In this document: piece by piece, positions 10,546 to 23,424 of the stretch
How the letters are laid out: every line of letters starts with the position of its first letter
Numbering within the stretch: position 1 is the first letter of the stretch
Source: Pictodentalium vernedei
Lineage: Eukaryota; Mollusca; Scaphopoda; Dentaliida; Dentaliidae
DNA length: 64,000 bases
Assembly: GCA_031216915.1 (NCBI GenBank)
Contig: CM062296.1
Coordinates: 58,464,584-58,528,583, forward strand
Direction of reading: 5' to 3'
The notes under the pieces: generated by a model
Told to the model about the DNA's origin: nothing
The model's database searches: none
What the model saw: the letters and a program-made list of their open reading frames with translations, nothing else
Translations under genes and position numbers: made by a program

Positions 10546-12842
10546 ACACGAGACCCCAGGGGGCCTGAGGGCGCCCACCTGTACATGGTGACCTAAATAT
10601 CAACCCACACAATTGATTTCAACAAGTTGCATCTACTCCTCCTAAGAAAAGCTTATACTAAATATCCAAAGATTCTGACAAGTGGATCTAAAAAAAAATG
10701 ATTTTTAAAGAATATTCCTCATATTGAACCGAGTTATAATTTGGGCTCCCACAGGGAGCCCATATATGAACCCAGGGACTTGGCTTTAACAAACTTGAAT
10801 CTCACCCCCCCTAAGGATGCCGCACACCAAATATCAAAACATTTCAACTGCTGGATCTGAAGAAGAAGATTTTTAAAGAAAATTCCTCATTTTGAACTAA
10901 GGTACAATTCGAGCTCCCACAGTGAGCCCAAACATGGACCTAGGGACATGACTTGAACAAACTTGAATCTTGCCTCCTAAGGATGCTGCATAAAAAATAT
11001 CAAAAGCATTCATCCTGCTGGATCTGAAGAAGATTTTTTAAGAAAATTCCTCATTTCGAACTAAGTTACAATGCAAGCTCCCCACAGTGAGCCCAAATAT
11101 GGACCTAGGGACATGGCTTGAACAAACTTGAATCTCACCCCCCCTAAGGAATGCTGCATACCAAATATTAAAACATTCTGACTGCTGGATCTGAAGAAGA
11201 AGATTTTTAAAGAAAATTCCTTATTTTGAACTAAGTTATCATTCCGGCTCCCACAGTGAGCCCAAATATGGACCTAGGGACATAGCTTGAACAAACTTGA
11301 ATCTCACCCCCCTAAGGATGCTGCATACCAAATATCGAAACATTCCGACTGCTGGATCTGAAGAAGATTTTTAAAGAAATTCCTCGTTTTGAACTAAGTT
11401 ATAATTCGGGTTAGCACAGTGAGCCCAAATATGAACCCAGGGACTTGGCTTGAACAACTTGAATCTCACCCCTAAGCATGCTGCATACCCAATATCAAAA
11501 GATTCTGCTGCTGGATCTTGAGAAGAAGATTTTTTCAAAGAAATTTGCCTGAAATGCACTAAGTTTCAAATTTGGGCTCCTATACTGAGCCCAAATATGA
11601 ACCCAGGGGGGCCGATTTGAACAAACTTGAATCAGATCCACCCCACAATGTTTCATATCAAATATCAAAAGATTCTGCCTGCTGGATCTGGAGAAATCTT
11701 TTTACGAAATTTGCCTGAAATGCACTAAGTTCGAATTCGGGCTTCTATAGTGAGCCCAAATATGAATCCAGGGGGCTGATTTGAACAAACTTGAATCAGA
11801 TCCACCCCACAATGTCGCATACTAAATATCAAAAGATTCTGCCTGCTGGATCTGGAGAAGAATATTTTTAAAGAAATTTGCCTGAAATGCTTCTATAGTG
11901 AGCCCAAATATAAATCCAGGGGGCCGATTTGAACAAACTTGAATCAGATCCACCCCCACAATGTTGCTTACTAAATATCAGAAGATTCTGTCAGCTAAAT
12001 CTGGTGAAGAAGATTTTTTAAGAAATTTGCCTGAAATGTACTAAGTTTGAATTCGGGCTCCTATACTGAGCCCAAATATAAACCCAGGGGGCCGATTTGA
12101 ACAAACTCGAATCAGATCCACCCTACAATGTTGCATACCATATATCAAAAGATTCTGCCTGCTGGATCTAGAGAAGAAGATTTTTTAATGTTTTTCCCAT
12201 TGCCTACAGTGTTAAAAAGTGTTTTCAAAAGTCCAAAACTGTACCCTATGATAAAACCGATGGCAAATTTTTTTTGACCAATCCTTTCTGTTAGTCATAA
12301 GGAAGCTTCACACCAAATAAAAATTCTCAGTGCCGTGCAGTTTTGGAGATATGGCGTTTTACTTTTTTCTATTTTTAGCTCCTGCGGTTTCCACGGGGCT
12401 ACAGAAAAAGAAAATTTGGCATAAATTAGGTACTTATGACCCAATAAGCCCTCACATAAAATTTGATTCAAATCAGCCTCTCGGTTCGGAAAATAGAAAT
12501 TTTGGGCGGGGCCAAAAATTTTGCCCCTCCCATAACGACGCCAAATATAGCCCATCAAACTTCGCTTTAAGAAATCCAAGTCTACACCTTAAAAGGAAGC
12601 TGCATACCACATATCAAGTCCTCTGCTACCGCTGGTTGATGGCAAGAAGATTTTGGTGCCCCTTGGGGGCATGGCACCACCCAGGAGAAGGGGGCAACTT
12701 CATTTGAACAAATCTGAATTGGGCATTAAGGTAATAAACATTTACCCAACATTTGAATAATGTAAAGTTAATACCGGACGGATGGCGGACAGAATGTGAT
12801 CAGTAAAGCTTCCACTGAGCTTTGCTCAGGTGAGCTAAAAAA
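10546..12842 (+). mobile_element. Tandem-core element E2 (most complete copy)
   Basis: The left module GAGACCCCAGGGGGCCTGAG leads into about ten core monomers. The GATTTTTAAAGAA anchor lies near 10700, 10869, 11032, 11202, 11367, 11529, 11697, 11863, 12012 and 12178, a period of about 166 bp. A 3' module of about 650 bp follows (12185-12842), including TTTTTAGCTCCTGCGGTTTCC and CGGACGGATGGCGGACAG segments, and ends GCTTTGCTCAGGTGAGCTAA. The end contains a small hairpin. Helitron-like or other rolling-circle mobility is possible but unproven. No transposase is present. Confidence 0.72.
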
Positions 12843-13226
12843 CTTTATTAAGTTATAAATAAATTGATGGTGACATGAATTTCCCATTATTTTTTAATCA
12901 CATTCTTGCTTCTGAACACATTTCACATTGTGTTTGATATTCTGCAATCTTTGTAAGAAAAAGCCTAAGTTTTCTCAGTTAAGGCACCTCGAGTCATAAA
13001 ACAGTGATTTTTTCCAACAGAATGACCAGTACCTGCTACTGTGGTGTCTCATGACACTGTTAAAATTCCTAAAATCATCAAATATTGATTCAATTAGTGC
13101 TGTGCTTGTGCTGCAAATATCCACAACTGCACTTTCTCTATTTTGGTTTTAATCCCCACAGGCACAAATTCTGTCAAAAGGAGTGAAATTGTAGAAAATA
13201 TGTTCACAAAGAGGACAAATCAGTTA
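12843..13226. other. Unassigned spacer
   Basis: AT-rich sequence in which I recognise no gene or repeat. Confidence 0.4.
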
Positions 13227-13482
13227 CAGTACAGTCACCGTGGATGGGTTGTAATACACGCGTGGGCAGTGATGTCCACTCATGCATTTACCAGTCAATA
13301 AAAATCACCATCTACAAAATTTTAATTGATGAAGCATCGGGTTGTACTTGGTGCTTCATTATTTAAATTTTGGATGATTATACTTATAGTTAGTGTTTGG
13401 CATCAAATATTATTGTATGAATTTGTATCCGTGGAAATATTGCCCATCCATGGAAAGTGAGTAGTACACTGCCACTGTACTG
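13227..13482. mobile_element. CAGTACAGT inverted-repeat MITE, 256 bp
   Basis: The ends CAGTACAGTCACCGTGG and CCACTGTACTG are inverted, and a TA lies on each side (13225-13226 and 13483-13484). The interior is homologous to 860-1096 and 19439-19676. The TA duplication and small size suggest a Tc1/mariner-type non-autonomous element. Confidence 0.7.
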
Positions 13483-13616
13483 TATTTGTTTCAAGTATAT
13501 AATATACTCTTTGATGTTTAATATATTTGTGATAGGCTGGGTCCAAAGTACTCAGTACTCGTAGTACTCGAGTACCACTTTTTTGATAAAATACTTAATA
13601 CTTGCCAGCCCAGATT

Positions 13617-13622
13617 TTTGTA

Positions 13623-13658
<36 letters not shown>

Positions 13659-13672
13659 GGGGGGGGGGGGGA
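13617..13672 (+). repeat. GT microsatellite joined to poly-G
   Basis: An imperfect (TG)n tract of about 38 bases passes directly into about 12 G. It is a simple repeat with no gene attached. Confidence 0.9.
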
Positions 13673-15112
13673 GGTTGGAGTGTGAAAGATAGCTGCAAAT
13701 TATTTAAAATGTTGACCCAGGCAAATGAAAAGCAAAGAAACATTTCATCTGAAGGACAGACAGACAGACATGCAGTAACAAATTTGGGAAGCCTAAATAA
13801 AAGTAGTGACTAACTTAAAATGAAAAATATAGATAGAAGAGCCAGGGCAATGTTGTCAAACAGAAAACAAACAAGAGCCCCCAGAGGGCCTGATGGCATT
13901 CACCTGACGTGGTAGCCTAAATATCAACCCAGGGAATTTATTTGAACATTTAGTTGCATATCTGCCCCTCATAAGAAAAGCTTATACAAAATATCAAAAG
14001 ATTCTGACCGGTGGATCTCAAAAAAAAAGGATTTTTAAAGAATATTCCTCATATTGAACTAAGTTATCATTCAGGCTCCCACAGAGAGCCCAAATATGAA
14101 CCCAAGGACTTGGCTTGAACAAATTTGAATCTCACATCCCTAAGGATGCTTCTATATACTAATATCAAAAGATTCTGACTACTGGATTTTAAAGAATATT
14201 CCTCTTATTGAACTAAGTTGTAATTTGGACTCCCACAGGGAGCCCAAATATGAACCCAGGGACTTGGCTCAAACAAACTTGAATCTCACCCCTCTAAGGA
14301 TGCAGCATCCCAAATATCAAAATATTCTGAAGAGTGGATCAGAAGAAGATTTTTAAAAATATTCCTCATATTGCACTAATCTAATCATAGAGAGCCCAAA
14401 TATGGACCCAGGGATTTGATTTCAACAAACATGTGAATAAATCTTCCAAAGATGTTATATGCAAAATATGAAAGCCTTTGGAGCAGTGGCATGGGAGAAG
14501 AAGACTCTTTAATGTTTTTCCCATTACTAAAATGATGACTCCGCATAAGTCCTGGAAAACTTCCCTATGATAAAACTGATGGCAATTTTTTTTTGACCAT
14601 TCTTTTCGGCTGTCCGTAAGGAAGCGTCACACAAAATAAAAATTCTCAGTGCCATGTAGTTTTGAAGATATGGGCATTTTAAATTTTTTCTATATTTAGA
14701 TCCTGCAGTTCCCACAGGGCCACAGGAAAATGTTTTGGCATAAATTAGGTACTTACGACCCAATAAGCCCATCATATCAAATTTGCTTCAAATCAGCCTC
14801 TCAATTTGGAAAATAGAAATTTTGGTACAATTTGGGCTCCTACAGGAAGCCCAAATATGAACCCAGGGACTTGGCTTTAACAAATTTATACCTCACCTCC
14901 CTAAGGATACTGTATATATCAAAACATTCTGACTGCTGAATGTGAAGAATACTTTTGAAGAATATTCCTCATTTTGAACTAAGTTATAATTCAGGCTCCC
15001 ACAGTGAGCCCAAATATGAACCCAGGGACTTGGCGTAAACAAACTTGAATCTCCCACAGTGAGCCCAAATATGAACCCAGGGACTTGGCATAAACAAACT
15101 TGAATCTCACTC

Positions 15113-15940
15113 TGGCTCACACCGATTAATCGACTAACCAATGATCAATATCTTGATTGATGAAAAAACAGTAATTGATCGGTTAAGCGTTACTTTTGAA
15201 GTACGGTACTATATGGCAGGGTATTTGATGGCTGGATTCACATCGCAAAATGCTATACAAAAATGTCCAATTGTTAACCATTTTTCTTTCATATTGGGTA
15301 AGCTTATATTCACTATTTATCATCACTTTTTGAAACCAAGATGGAAACTGTTAATCAAATTTTTAAAAACAAAAAATACCATGTATGGGTTAACTATGGA
15401 ACACACCCGCTCCAAAACAGGCAAACATTGTCACACTGGCTCACATCAATTGCATGAGACATGGAAATGCATGCCAGTTACGTGCCAAAATACTTGTTCA
15501 CTTGCATGATCATTATACTGTATCAATAGCTGAAGACGGTCATTCTCACCCCTTCACCAAATGCAGGTAGCAGACGATACTTGCACAAGAAATTGTTGAA
15601 TTACTAAAGATTTTCAATGTTTGTTTCAAAAACATAGCTTATGACCCCCCCCCCCCCCTCCCTCCCTTATTGGAACAAGCTCAATGAGCTTGTTCCAATG
15701 AGGGGTCATAAGCTATGTTTTGAGACAAAAATTGAAAATATAATAAAATTTGAATGGACATGTTTGTATATGGTACTACCCGGTTTTGTCCATTATGCTG
15801 AGTAAAGTTTTACTTATATAAATGGTCAACGGTACAGCAATTATTCAGCTACCTATTGGGGCAAGAGATTAATCGGTTAACCAAGGTTAACCCATGCAAT
15901 TAATTAATCACGAAAACCCTTTAATCGTTTCAGCTCTAAA
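15113..15940. mobile_element. Probable hAT-like insertion in E3
   Basis: This 0.8-kb segment separates the two parts of E3. Its ends are loosely inverted: CTCACACCGATTAATCGACT on the left and TTTAATCGTTTCAGCTCTA on the right, recalling the GATTAATCG-rich ends of the hAT-type MITE at 46584. I could not find a clean 8-bp target duplication. No transposase domain is visible, and the classification is inference. Confidence 0.4.
15609..15741. repeat. Long inverted repeat with GAACAAGCTC palindrome
   Basis: The arms GTTTCAAAAACATAGCTTAT and ATAAGCTATGTTTTGAGAC are inverted around the palindrome TTGGAACAAGCTCAATGAGC and its complement. A poly-C tract has expanded in the left arm only. A related hairpin lies at 61981-62070, and a half-site lies near 45715. 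Confidence 0.75.
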
Positions 15941-17183
15941 ATTAATTTAATTTTATTAAATTTTATCTGATGAAAAAATGCTTATATTTTGGGGGGAATG
16001 GTAAATATGGATCTTCTTAACAAGCATTTGCAAGAACATCACAGAAATGAAATCACCGTTCTCGCAATTTGCAAAACCCTGGTGAGCCAAAATATAGGCT
16101 TGGCTTGAAGAAACTTAAATCTCACCTGCCTAATGATGGTGCATAGCAAATATCAAAAGACTATGATTGGTGGGTCTGAAGAAAAAGATTTTTAAAGAAT
16201 ATTCCTCATACTGCACTAATTTCAACATCTGGACTCCCACAGAGGGGCCAAATATGGACCCAGGGATTTGATTTCAATAAACGTGTAAAAAAATCTTGCA
16301 AAGATGGTATATGTGAAATCTGAAAGGTTTTGGAGGAGTGAATTGGGTAAAGAAGAGTCTTAAATGCTTTCTTCATTACCCACAGTGTTACAGAACACTG
16401 ACTAAGCATTTTTTCAAAGTCACGAAAAAGTACCCCATGATTGACCTGACAGAAATTTGCTTAGACCATTCCATTCTGTTGGTCCCAAGGAAGCTTCACA
16501 CCAAATAAGAATTCTCAGTGCCATGTAGTTTTGGAGATATGTGTGTTTTGGATTTTGTTCTATTTTTAGCTCCTGCGGTTCCCATGGGGGGATGGGAAAA
16601 TATTTTGGGGCATAAATTAATTACTTATGATCAAATAAAACCAAAAATTAAATTTGGTTCAAATCAGCCTCTTGGTTCGAAAAACAGAAATTTTGGGCGG
16701 GGCAAAAATACATGCCCTCCAATAATGAAGGCAAATAAAGACCCACAAACTTCTCTTGAACAAAACTGAGTCTACACCTCAAAAGGAAGCAGCACACCAC
16801 ATATCAAATCTTTGCTACTCCTGGTTCACAAGAAGATTTTTTTAAGATTTAGGCAAAATTTTGGGGCATGGCCCTACTGGGGGCAGGGCAACTTGATTTA
16901 AGCAAAATCAAAATGCAATGTCATCACAAACAAGCATCTCACATTTCACTTAAATGATTAATCAGTTCAGCAGGTTTGGAGGAGAAGACGCAAACACCAT
17001 GTTCACGGACGACGGACGACAGATGGCAAGTGATCACTACACCTCACCCTGACTGAAAGTCAGGTGAGCTAAAAACTCAGTGGACCATGAGTTCTGCAGT
17101 TGGGCGAGATGCTTGGTTCAAGGAGAGAAGAAACTTGTAGATGCTGGCTTTCGAAAGTGTTGTTAAAACCCAATAAATAAATA

Positions 17184-18908
17184 AACAAGAGGTCCCACAG
17201 GGCCTGAAGCGCTCACCTTGAACAGAACACGATATAAACAGAGAACAGAACACGATATAAGAGCCCAAGAATGAATCTACATTAAGCAATCCATCTCCAT
17301 AGGATACACTGCAAATCTTTGAGCCCCTCAGGAGTGACAAAAACAGTCCAAGCATCATGCCTTTTCTTTAGTTGATTATGATGTAAAATGTGGAGCTCCC
17401 CTCTCAAGCCCCTTGATACAACCTATGTAGATTACTCTTCACCTCTTGAGGGTACTGAATAAAAAATGTCTAATTCTTCAGCTACTTGGCCAATTCTGGC
17501 TCCCATAGGGAGCTCAAATATCAACCCAGGCACTCGATTTGAACAAAGTTGAATCTGATCTCCTTAGAGATGCTGTATACCAAACATGAAAGCATTCTGA
17601 CTGGTGGATCTGAAGAACAAAATTTTAAAGAAATTTCCTCATATTGCACTAAGTTAAAATTTGGGCTATCATAGCGAGCCCAAACTTTAACCTACAGACC
17701 CGATTTGAACAAACTTGAATCTCACCCCCATCCCAACCCCTCCCCCCTTAGAGATGTTGTATGCCAAGCATCTGACTGGTGGATCTGAAGAAGAAGATTT
17801 TTAAAAAAAACTTCCCCCTACAGACCCGATTTGAACAAACTTGAATCTCACCCCCACCCCCACCCAACCCTCCCCCCTTAGAGATGTTGTATACCAAGCA
17901 TCTGACTGGTGGATCTGAAGAAGAAGATTTTTAAAAAAAAACTTCCCCATACAGCCCTAAGTTAAATTTGGGCTACCAAAGGAAGCCCAAATATTAACAT
18001 AGGGACTTGGTTTGAACAATCTTGAATCTGACCATCATAACAATGAGGGTACCAAACATTAAAAAATTCTGACTCGTGGTTCTGAAGAAGATTTTTAAAG
18101 AAAATTCCCCATAAAATTTGGGCTCCTGCATTGAGTCCAAATATGAACGAATGGGCTTCATTTTAACAAACTTGTATCTGACCCCTCTATGGATGCTGTA
18201 TACCAAATATCAAAAGATTCTGAACATTGGTTCTTGAGAAAAGATTTTCTAAAATGTTTGCAAAAATGCTGCGCCAACATTATTCTGATGCCCTCTGCAG
18301 AACTCTCTAACAACAACAGAGGGCATTTTTTTTTACCATTCAAATCTACTGGTCCTAAGGATGCTTCACATCACATAACAGTTCTCTGTTCCAAGTGGTT
18401 TGGGAAACATGGGAGTTTGAAAACATTTCTATTTTTTTGCTCCTGGGGTTCCCATGGGGATGCAGGGATTTTTTGCATGAGGTAAGTATACTTATGACCC
18501 AATTTTACCACATACTGAATTTCATTCAAATCGGACCATCGGTTCAGAAAATAGAAATTTTGGGTGGTACCAAAAATCTAACCACTGCCATTACAAAGCC
18601 AAATATTGCTTCACAAAGTACGTTTGAACAAGCGTGATTCTACACCTCAAAAGGTAGTTCCATAACGAATATAAAGTCACTGTACCCACTGGTTCATAAG
18701 ATTTTAAAAATATTTTGGGAGCATTTTACCCCACCGGGGCCCACCCCCTCCTTATGGGGCTGGGCATGTTGAGTTAAACAAAAAATACTCACACAAACTT
18801 TAACTTGAATTGACCAAAACATGGTGTTGATGGATGACAGATGGATGGACAATGGATGGAGAGTGATTAGATAAGCCCTGCTTGACTTTGTCGAAGTGAG
18901 CTAATAAA
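17184..18908 (+). mobile_element. Tandem-core element E4
   Basis: It begins ACAAGAGGTCCCACAGGGCC, directly after an AATAAATAAATA tail like those of the SINEs. Core monomers cover about 17490-18240, with a local duplication of about 120 bp (17690-17815 and 17815-17945). The 3' module (18245-18908) contains the TTGCTCCTGGGGTTCCCATG block and ends GAAGTGAGCTAATAAAA. Its last 318 bases are repeated at 1-338. Confidence 0.65.
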
Positions 18909-19438
18909 AAAAAAAATTAAACGGTTCCTGTCCGATATTTTACCCATGTTATTAAAATTGATAAATTTGTCCCTGGAGTGCAACAAGGTTTATGCTATAC
19001 ATGTAGCATTGCAAAGCCTTCTTGCACTCAAGTGATGGAATACACCTCCACCCAAGCTATTCTGTAGATTATGAGGCCTAAAACAAACCAAGAACATGAA
19101 CTTATGCCTGAATATTATTACAATGAATACACTGTCTTACACAAAGGAATACCACACAATCCAGTGTAGACCGATTTCAAAAAGTCCTCCGTAGTGGAAG
19201 GGCAATTTTAACAAACATACAGGCCCAAATAAGCTTCATACACAGTGTAAAAATTTCACAAAATTAATAAACATTCATATATGTTTAATAGGAATTAGGA
19301 GTATTGTAATTAAAAGTCAATTGTGTGGTTGTTTATAAACTTATATTACTTTGTTATCAGGTGTTAAAAAATATGAATATTTGTAAACACACCCACCCAT
19401 TTAGATTAGTCCCTGCTCATAGCAGTGACACAGACATA

Positions 19439-19676
19439 CAGTACAGTTGCTGGTCATAATCCTTGCATGGGCAGTGCATGATGTCCATGCATGTTTTTTC
19501 CAGGTAATAGAAAATCATCATCAATAAAATTTTAATTAATGAAGCACCAAATTGTATCCTGTGGTTCATTAATTAAATTTTTGATGAATATTGCTGTAAA
19601 CAATGTTTGAAAACTAATATCATTGCATCCGTGGAAATATTGCCCACCCACGGAAAGTGACCAGTACACAGCAGCA
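19439..19676. mobile_element. CAGTACAGT inverted-repeat element (copy in block 2)
   Basis: Duplicate of 860-1096, carried with the block. It differs from that copy by a few substitutions. Confidence 0.6.
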
Positions 19677-19892
19677 CATACTCAAGGTAATTGTGTTTTA
19701 ATGTCTTGAATTTCAAATTTTTTTTTTTTTTTTTTTTTTTGGGGGGGGGGGGGGTGCACCAGACCCTCCACTGATGAGAGGGTCACACATCCTCTTGTCC
19801 TCACCCTTATCTCACTGCTATGTGGCTCAGGTGATTCTGTGCATCATATTCTTTATGACTACCACCAGATACATGTATTACTCTTGCCCCTA

Positions 19893-20206
19893 CATTTAAA
19901 ACTAGAAGTCCTGTCACGAATAGTGCGCTTATCTAGGCTTAATTGCGCGTTGGAATTGCGCGCAATTGCCATATCGAATGGCATCCAAAGCACGGCAGGT
20001 TCTCCTGGTTGCTCATATCAAACACATGCAATGTTTCTGCCAATGGACCTCCGGGTTACCCGAAGGTCCATTGGCTGAAACATTGCCTGTGCACAGGCCA
20101 TATGTACAGAATATGATAGTTTTAATTGGGTCATAACGCGCACATTAACGCACATATCAACGTGCTATTTGTGCGCATTTCATGACAGGACTTCTAGTTT
20201 TAACTG
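19893..20206 (+). mobile_element. 314-bp palindromic MITE (M2)
   Basis: It is full length. The ends are CATTTAAAACTAGAAGTCCT (one change from the family) and GACTTCTAGTTTTAACTG, with TA on both sides. The central arms ATGGACCTCCGGG and its complement form a long palindrome. The unoccupied site is the CCTACATGTAAC stretch of block 1 near 1308-1320. No coding capacity. Confidence 0.93.
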
Positions 20207-20213
20207 TACATGT

Positions 20214-20573
20214 GTGGCTCAGTAGGTAGAGGTGCAGGCTGCAAGCCGAGAGGTCCTCGGTTCGAATCCCACCTGCGGCACCCGCGTTGTGTCCTTGGGC
20301 AAGACACTTCACCCCGATTGCCTACATGGGGGCACGATGACGCTGTGTACTGAGGCGTACTGCACGTCGATGGTGCGCATGTCTTCAACCAATCTAACCC
20401 TGCCTGTGCTGCGGTGCAGAGTTCAGAGTTACGATGATGGAGAGCTGACAGCTGCTCGTCGTTGCTCGGTGGTTCTCTCCGGGTACTCCGGCTTCCTCCA
20501 CCCGTAAAACTGTCACGGTCACGATTAGCCATTGTGCATAAGTATGTGACCTTAAACACCAATAAATAAATAT
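20214..20573 (+). mobile_element. tRNA-derived SINE, complete (S3)
   Basis: This 360-bp copy runs from a tRNA-like head (GGCTCAGTAGGTAGAGGT, then CGGTTCGAATCC) through the TCCTTGGGCAAGACACTTCA core to the tail ACACCAATAAATAAATAT. The 12-bp target duplication AACTGTACATGT lies at 20202-20213 and 20574-20585. The left copy consists partly of the last bases of MITE M2, so this SINE landed after M2. Confidence 0.93.
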
Positions 20574-20659
20574 AACTGTACATGTAACTTAGATATCCTG
20601 GCTAAGCACTAGTATAATGGTAAACTAACATCAAATTGTGTGCTTATGTACAGTAGCTA

Positions 20660-20973
20660 CAGTTAAAACTAGAAGTCCTGTCATGAAATGCGCACAAATA
20701 GCATGTTGATATGCGCGTTAATGTACGCGTTAAGGCCCAAGTAAAGCTATCAAATTCTGTACATATGGCCTGTGCACAAGCAATGTTTCAGCCAATGGAC
20801 CTCCGGGTAACCCGGAGGTCCATTGGCAGAAACATTGCATGTGTTTGCTATGAGTAACCAAGAGAACCTGCCATGCTTTGGATGCCATTCGATATGACAA
20901 TTGCACGCAATTCCAATGCGCAATTAAGCCTAGATAAGCGCACTATTCGTGACAGGACTTCTAGTTTTAACTG
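20660..20973 (-). mobile_element. 314-bp palindromic MITE (M3)
   Basis: It is full length with TA on both sides, and inverted relative to M2. Block 1 retains the unoccupied site at about 1389, where CAGTAGCTAACATATTGG is uninterrupted. Together the two loci give a clean filled/empty pair. Confidence 0.95.
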
Positions 20974-21304
20974 TAACATATTGGAATAGTATAATGAGCT
21001 TTGTCAGAAACTTGATCAAGTATTGATGACAAACAACAATTTTCATTACCAGTACCTGGTGCCAGTAATAAAAGTAAAATTTGCAAATATCACCCTGCAT
21101 TTTTTCAGCTATTAACTAACATAAAATTGTGCGCTTCATAAAAATTATTTTGTTACTACCTGTTAAAAATTACCGTTTCTTGTTTTGCTCTTTTAGAAAA
21201 AGAAATCACTCCTTTTCTGGCGGGCATACTAAACACCGAGGCAACCGAGGGATACCAAGGTGAAGGAAAACAGGAGAGAAATGGGTATGAGGTGGTGTGT
21301 TCCT

Positions 21305-21658
21305 TTTATTATTTATTTACTGGTGTTTAAGGTCACATTTATCTGCACAACAGCTTATTGTGACCATGGCAGTTTTATGGATGGAGGAAACTAGAGTACC
21401 CAGGAGAACCACTGAGCAATGGCAAGCAACTGTGAGCTACCCAACATACTACACAAGCACAGTTAGCCTTGTTCGAAGACAGGTGCACCAAGAACATGCA
21501 GTATGCCTTAGTACACAGCATACCTTGCCCCCACATGGGTAGTGGGGGTGAAGTGTCTTGCCCAAGGACACAAAGCTGTTGCCGCAGGTGGGATTCGAAC
21601 CGAGGATCTCTTGGCTTGCAGTCTGCACCTCCACCTACTGAGCTAATGCACCCCTGAT
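21305..21658 (-). mobile_element. tRNA-derived SINE (S4)
   Basis: Duplicate of S1 at the equivalent position of unit C, with recognisable A box, B box and AATAAAT-type tail on the minus strand. Confidence 0.83.
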
Positions 21659-21799
21659 GGTGTATTCTGATTATGTAAATAGATTTAAGCAGTACTAGTA
21701 TGTGATTGGTTTTAATGCCATATTTGAGAATTATGGGTGCTGAAGTAATAAGAGTGCGCTGAAAAATCTTCCCTTTGGTATTTAGTAGGTAGCTTGGTA

Positions 21800-23424
21800 A
21801 TGGTAAAGTGACTTCACCTCAGTAAGCAACAGTGTGAAAGCTGGCAGCCATCTTTAATATCGGGCCACCGCACCCAAAAATACTCGTTCTCATCCCAAGG
21901 TGATAACAAAGGTACCCAAAAAGTTTCATGAAGATCGATTCATAAATACAGCCTCCCGCCTTAGCGTATTGACATGTGCACTTACAGTGTATAAGTAGCA
22001 CTGAATAAATTAAAGGTCATCTAATTTGCATAATTTCTACAAGAGAAAAAAACCTGTATTATACAGTATTTTTTGTGATGTATTCCATGTTACTAAACAT
22101 TCATACAAAAATTTATTCAAATCAGAACTTTCATACAGAAGTTCTGTACAGAAAACTGAGTGCACTAATTTTAGTACAAATTGGCTGCTTGTGGTCATCT
22201 TGAATTTCGAACTGCACCCAAAAACACTCGCTCTCATCCCACGGTGATAACAAAGGTACCCAAGACGTTTCGTATAGATCGGTTCATAAATACGGCCTCT
22301 AGCCTGAGCTGTATAGAAGTTGTGTACAAAAAACTGATTGGACCTAATTTTGGTACAAAATGGCCACTGGCAGCCATCTTGAATTTTGGATCGCACCCCA
22401 AAACACTTGTTCTCGTCCCTAGGTGATAACAAAGGTACCCAAGAAGCTTGGTGAAGATCGGTTCATAAATACAGCCCCTAGCCCGAGCCGTATTGACATG
22501 TGTACTTACTGTGTATAAGTAGCACTGAATAAATCAAAGTTTGTCTAATTTGCATAATTTCTGTACAAGAAAAAAACCTGTATTTTATGTGATGTATTCC
22601 ATGTTACTAAACAATCATGCACAAATTGATTCAAATCAGAACTTTCATACAGAAGTTCTGTACAAAAAACTGATTGCAGTAATTTCAGTACAAAATAGCT
22701 GCCGGCGGCCATCTAGAATTTTGGACTCCCCCCAAAAATACTCATTCTAACATCATGGTGATAACAAAGGTACCCAAGAAATATCGTAAAGATCGGTTCA
22801 TAAATACAGCCTCTAGCCCAAGTTGTATAGAAGTTCTGTACAAAAAACTGATTGTACCTAATTTCAGTACAAAATGGCCACTGGTAGCCATCTTGAATTT
22901 TGAACTGCACTCAAAAACACTCATTCTCATCCCAAGGTGATAACAAAGGTACCCAAGAAGTTTCATGAAGATCAGTTCATAACTGTACAGCCTAGCCCGA
23001 GCCGTATTGACATGTGCACTTACTGGGTATACATGTAAGTAGCAGTGAATAAATTAAAGTTCATCTAATTTGCATAGTTTCACAAGAAAAAAACCTGTAC
23101 TATATGTGATGTACTCCATGTTACTAAACATTCATACAAAAATTTATTCAAATCAGACCTTTCATACAGAAGTTCTGTACAAAAATGCTGATTGCACTAA
23201 TTTCTGTACAAAATGGCTACTGGAGGCCATCTTGAATTTTGGGCCGCACCCAAAAAACACTCGTTCTCGTCCCACGTGATAACAAAGGTACTCAAGAAGT
23301 TTTGTAAAGATCGGTTCATAAATACAGCCTCTAGCCCGAGCCGTATTGAATTGTTGTTGCCGAACAGACGAACAATGGGCCATGACATAATCTTAAATTT
23401 GACTTTGTCAAAGTTGAGCTAAAA
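21800..23424. repeat. Alternating ~340/~180-bp tandem array, unit C
   Basis: Same array as in unit A, but with the first long monomer intact (about 22060-22250), where unit A is interrupted by MITE M1. It ends in TTTGTCAAAGTTGAGCTAAAA at about 23424. Confidence 0.8.

Larger units (their letters stand above)
13868..17075 (+). mobile_element. Tandem-core element E3, interrupted
   Basis: It begins ACAAGAGCCCCCAGAGGGCC and ends GAAAGTCAGGTGAGCTAAAA. The ~166-bp core monomers run from 13915 to about 15110, are broken by an insertion (about 15113-15940), and resume near 16080. The 3' module (about 16375-17075) matches that of E2. A partial 3' module also occurs inside the core near 14505-14830, so the element is internally rearranged. 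Confidence 0.65.

Noticed and set aside
20214..20285. tRNA gene
   Set aside because: The A and B boxes are present, but this is the head of a SINE with core, tail and target duplication. The same head occurs in other copies.
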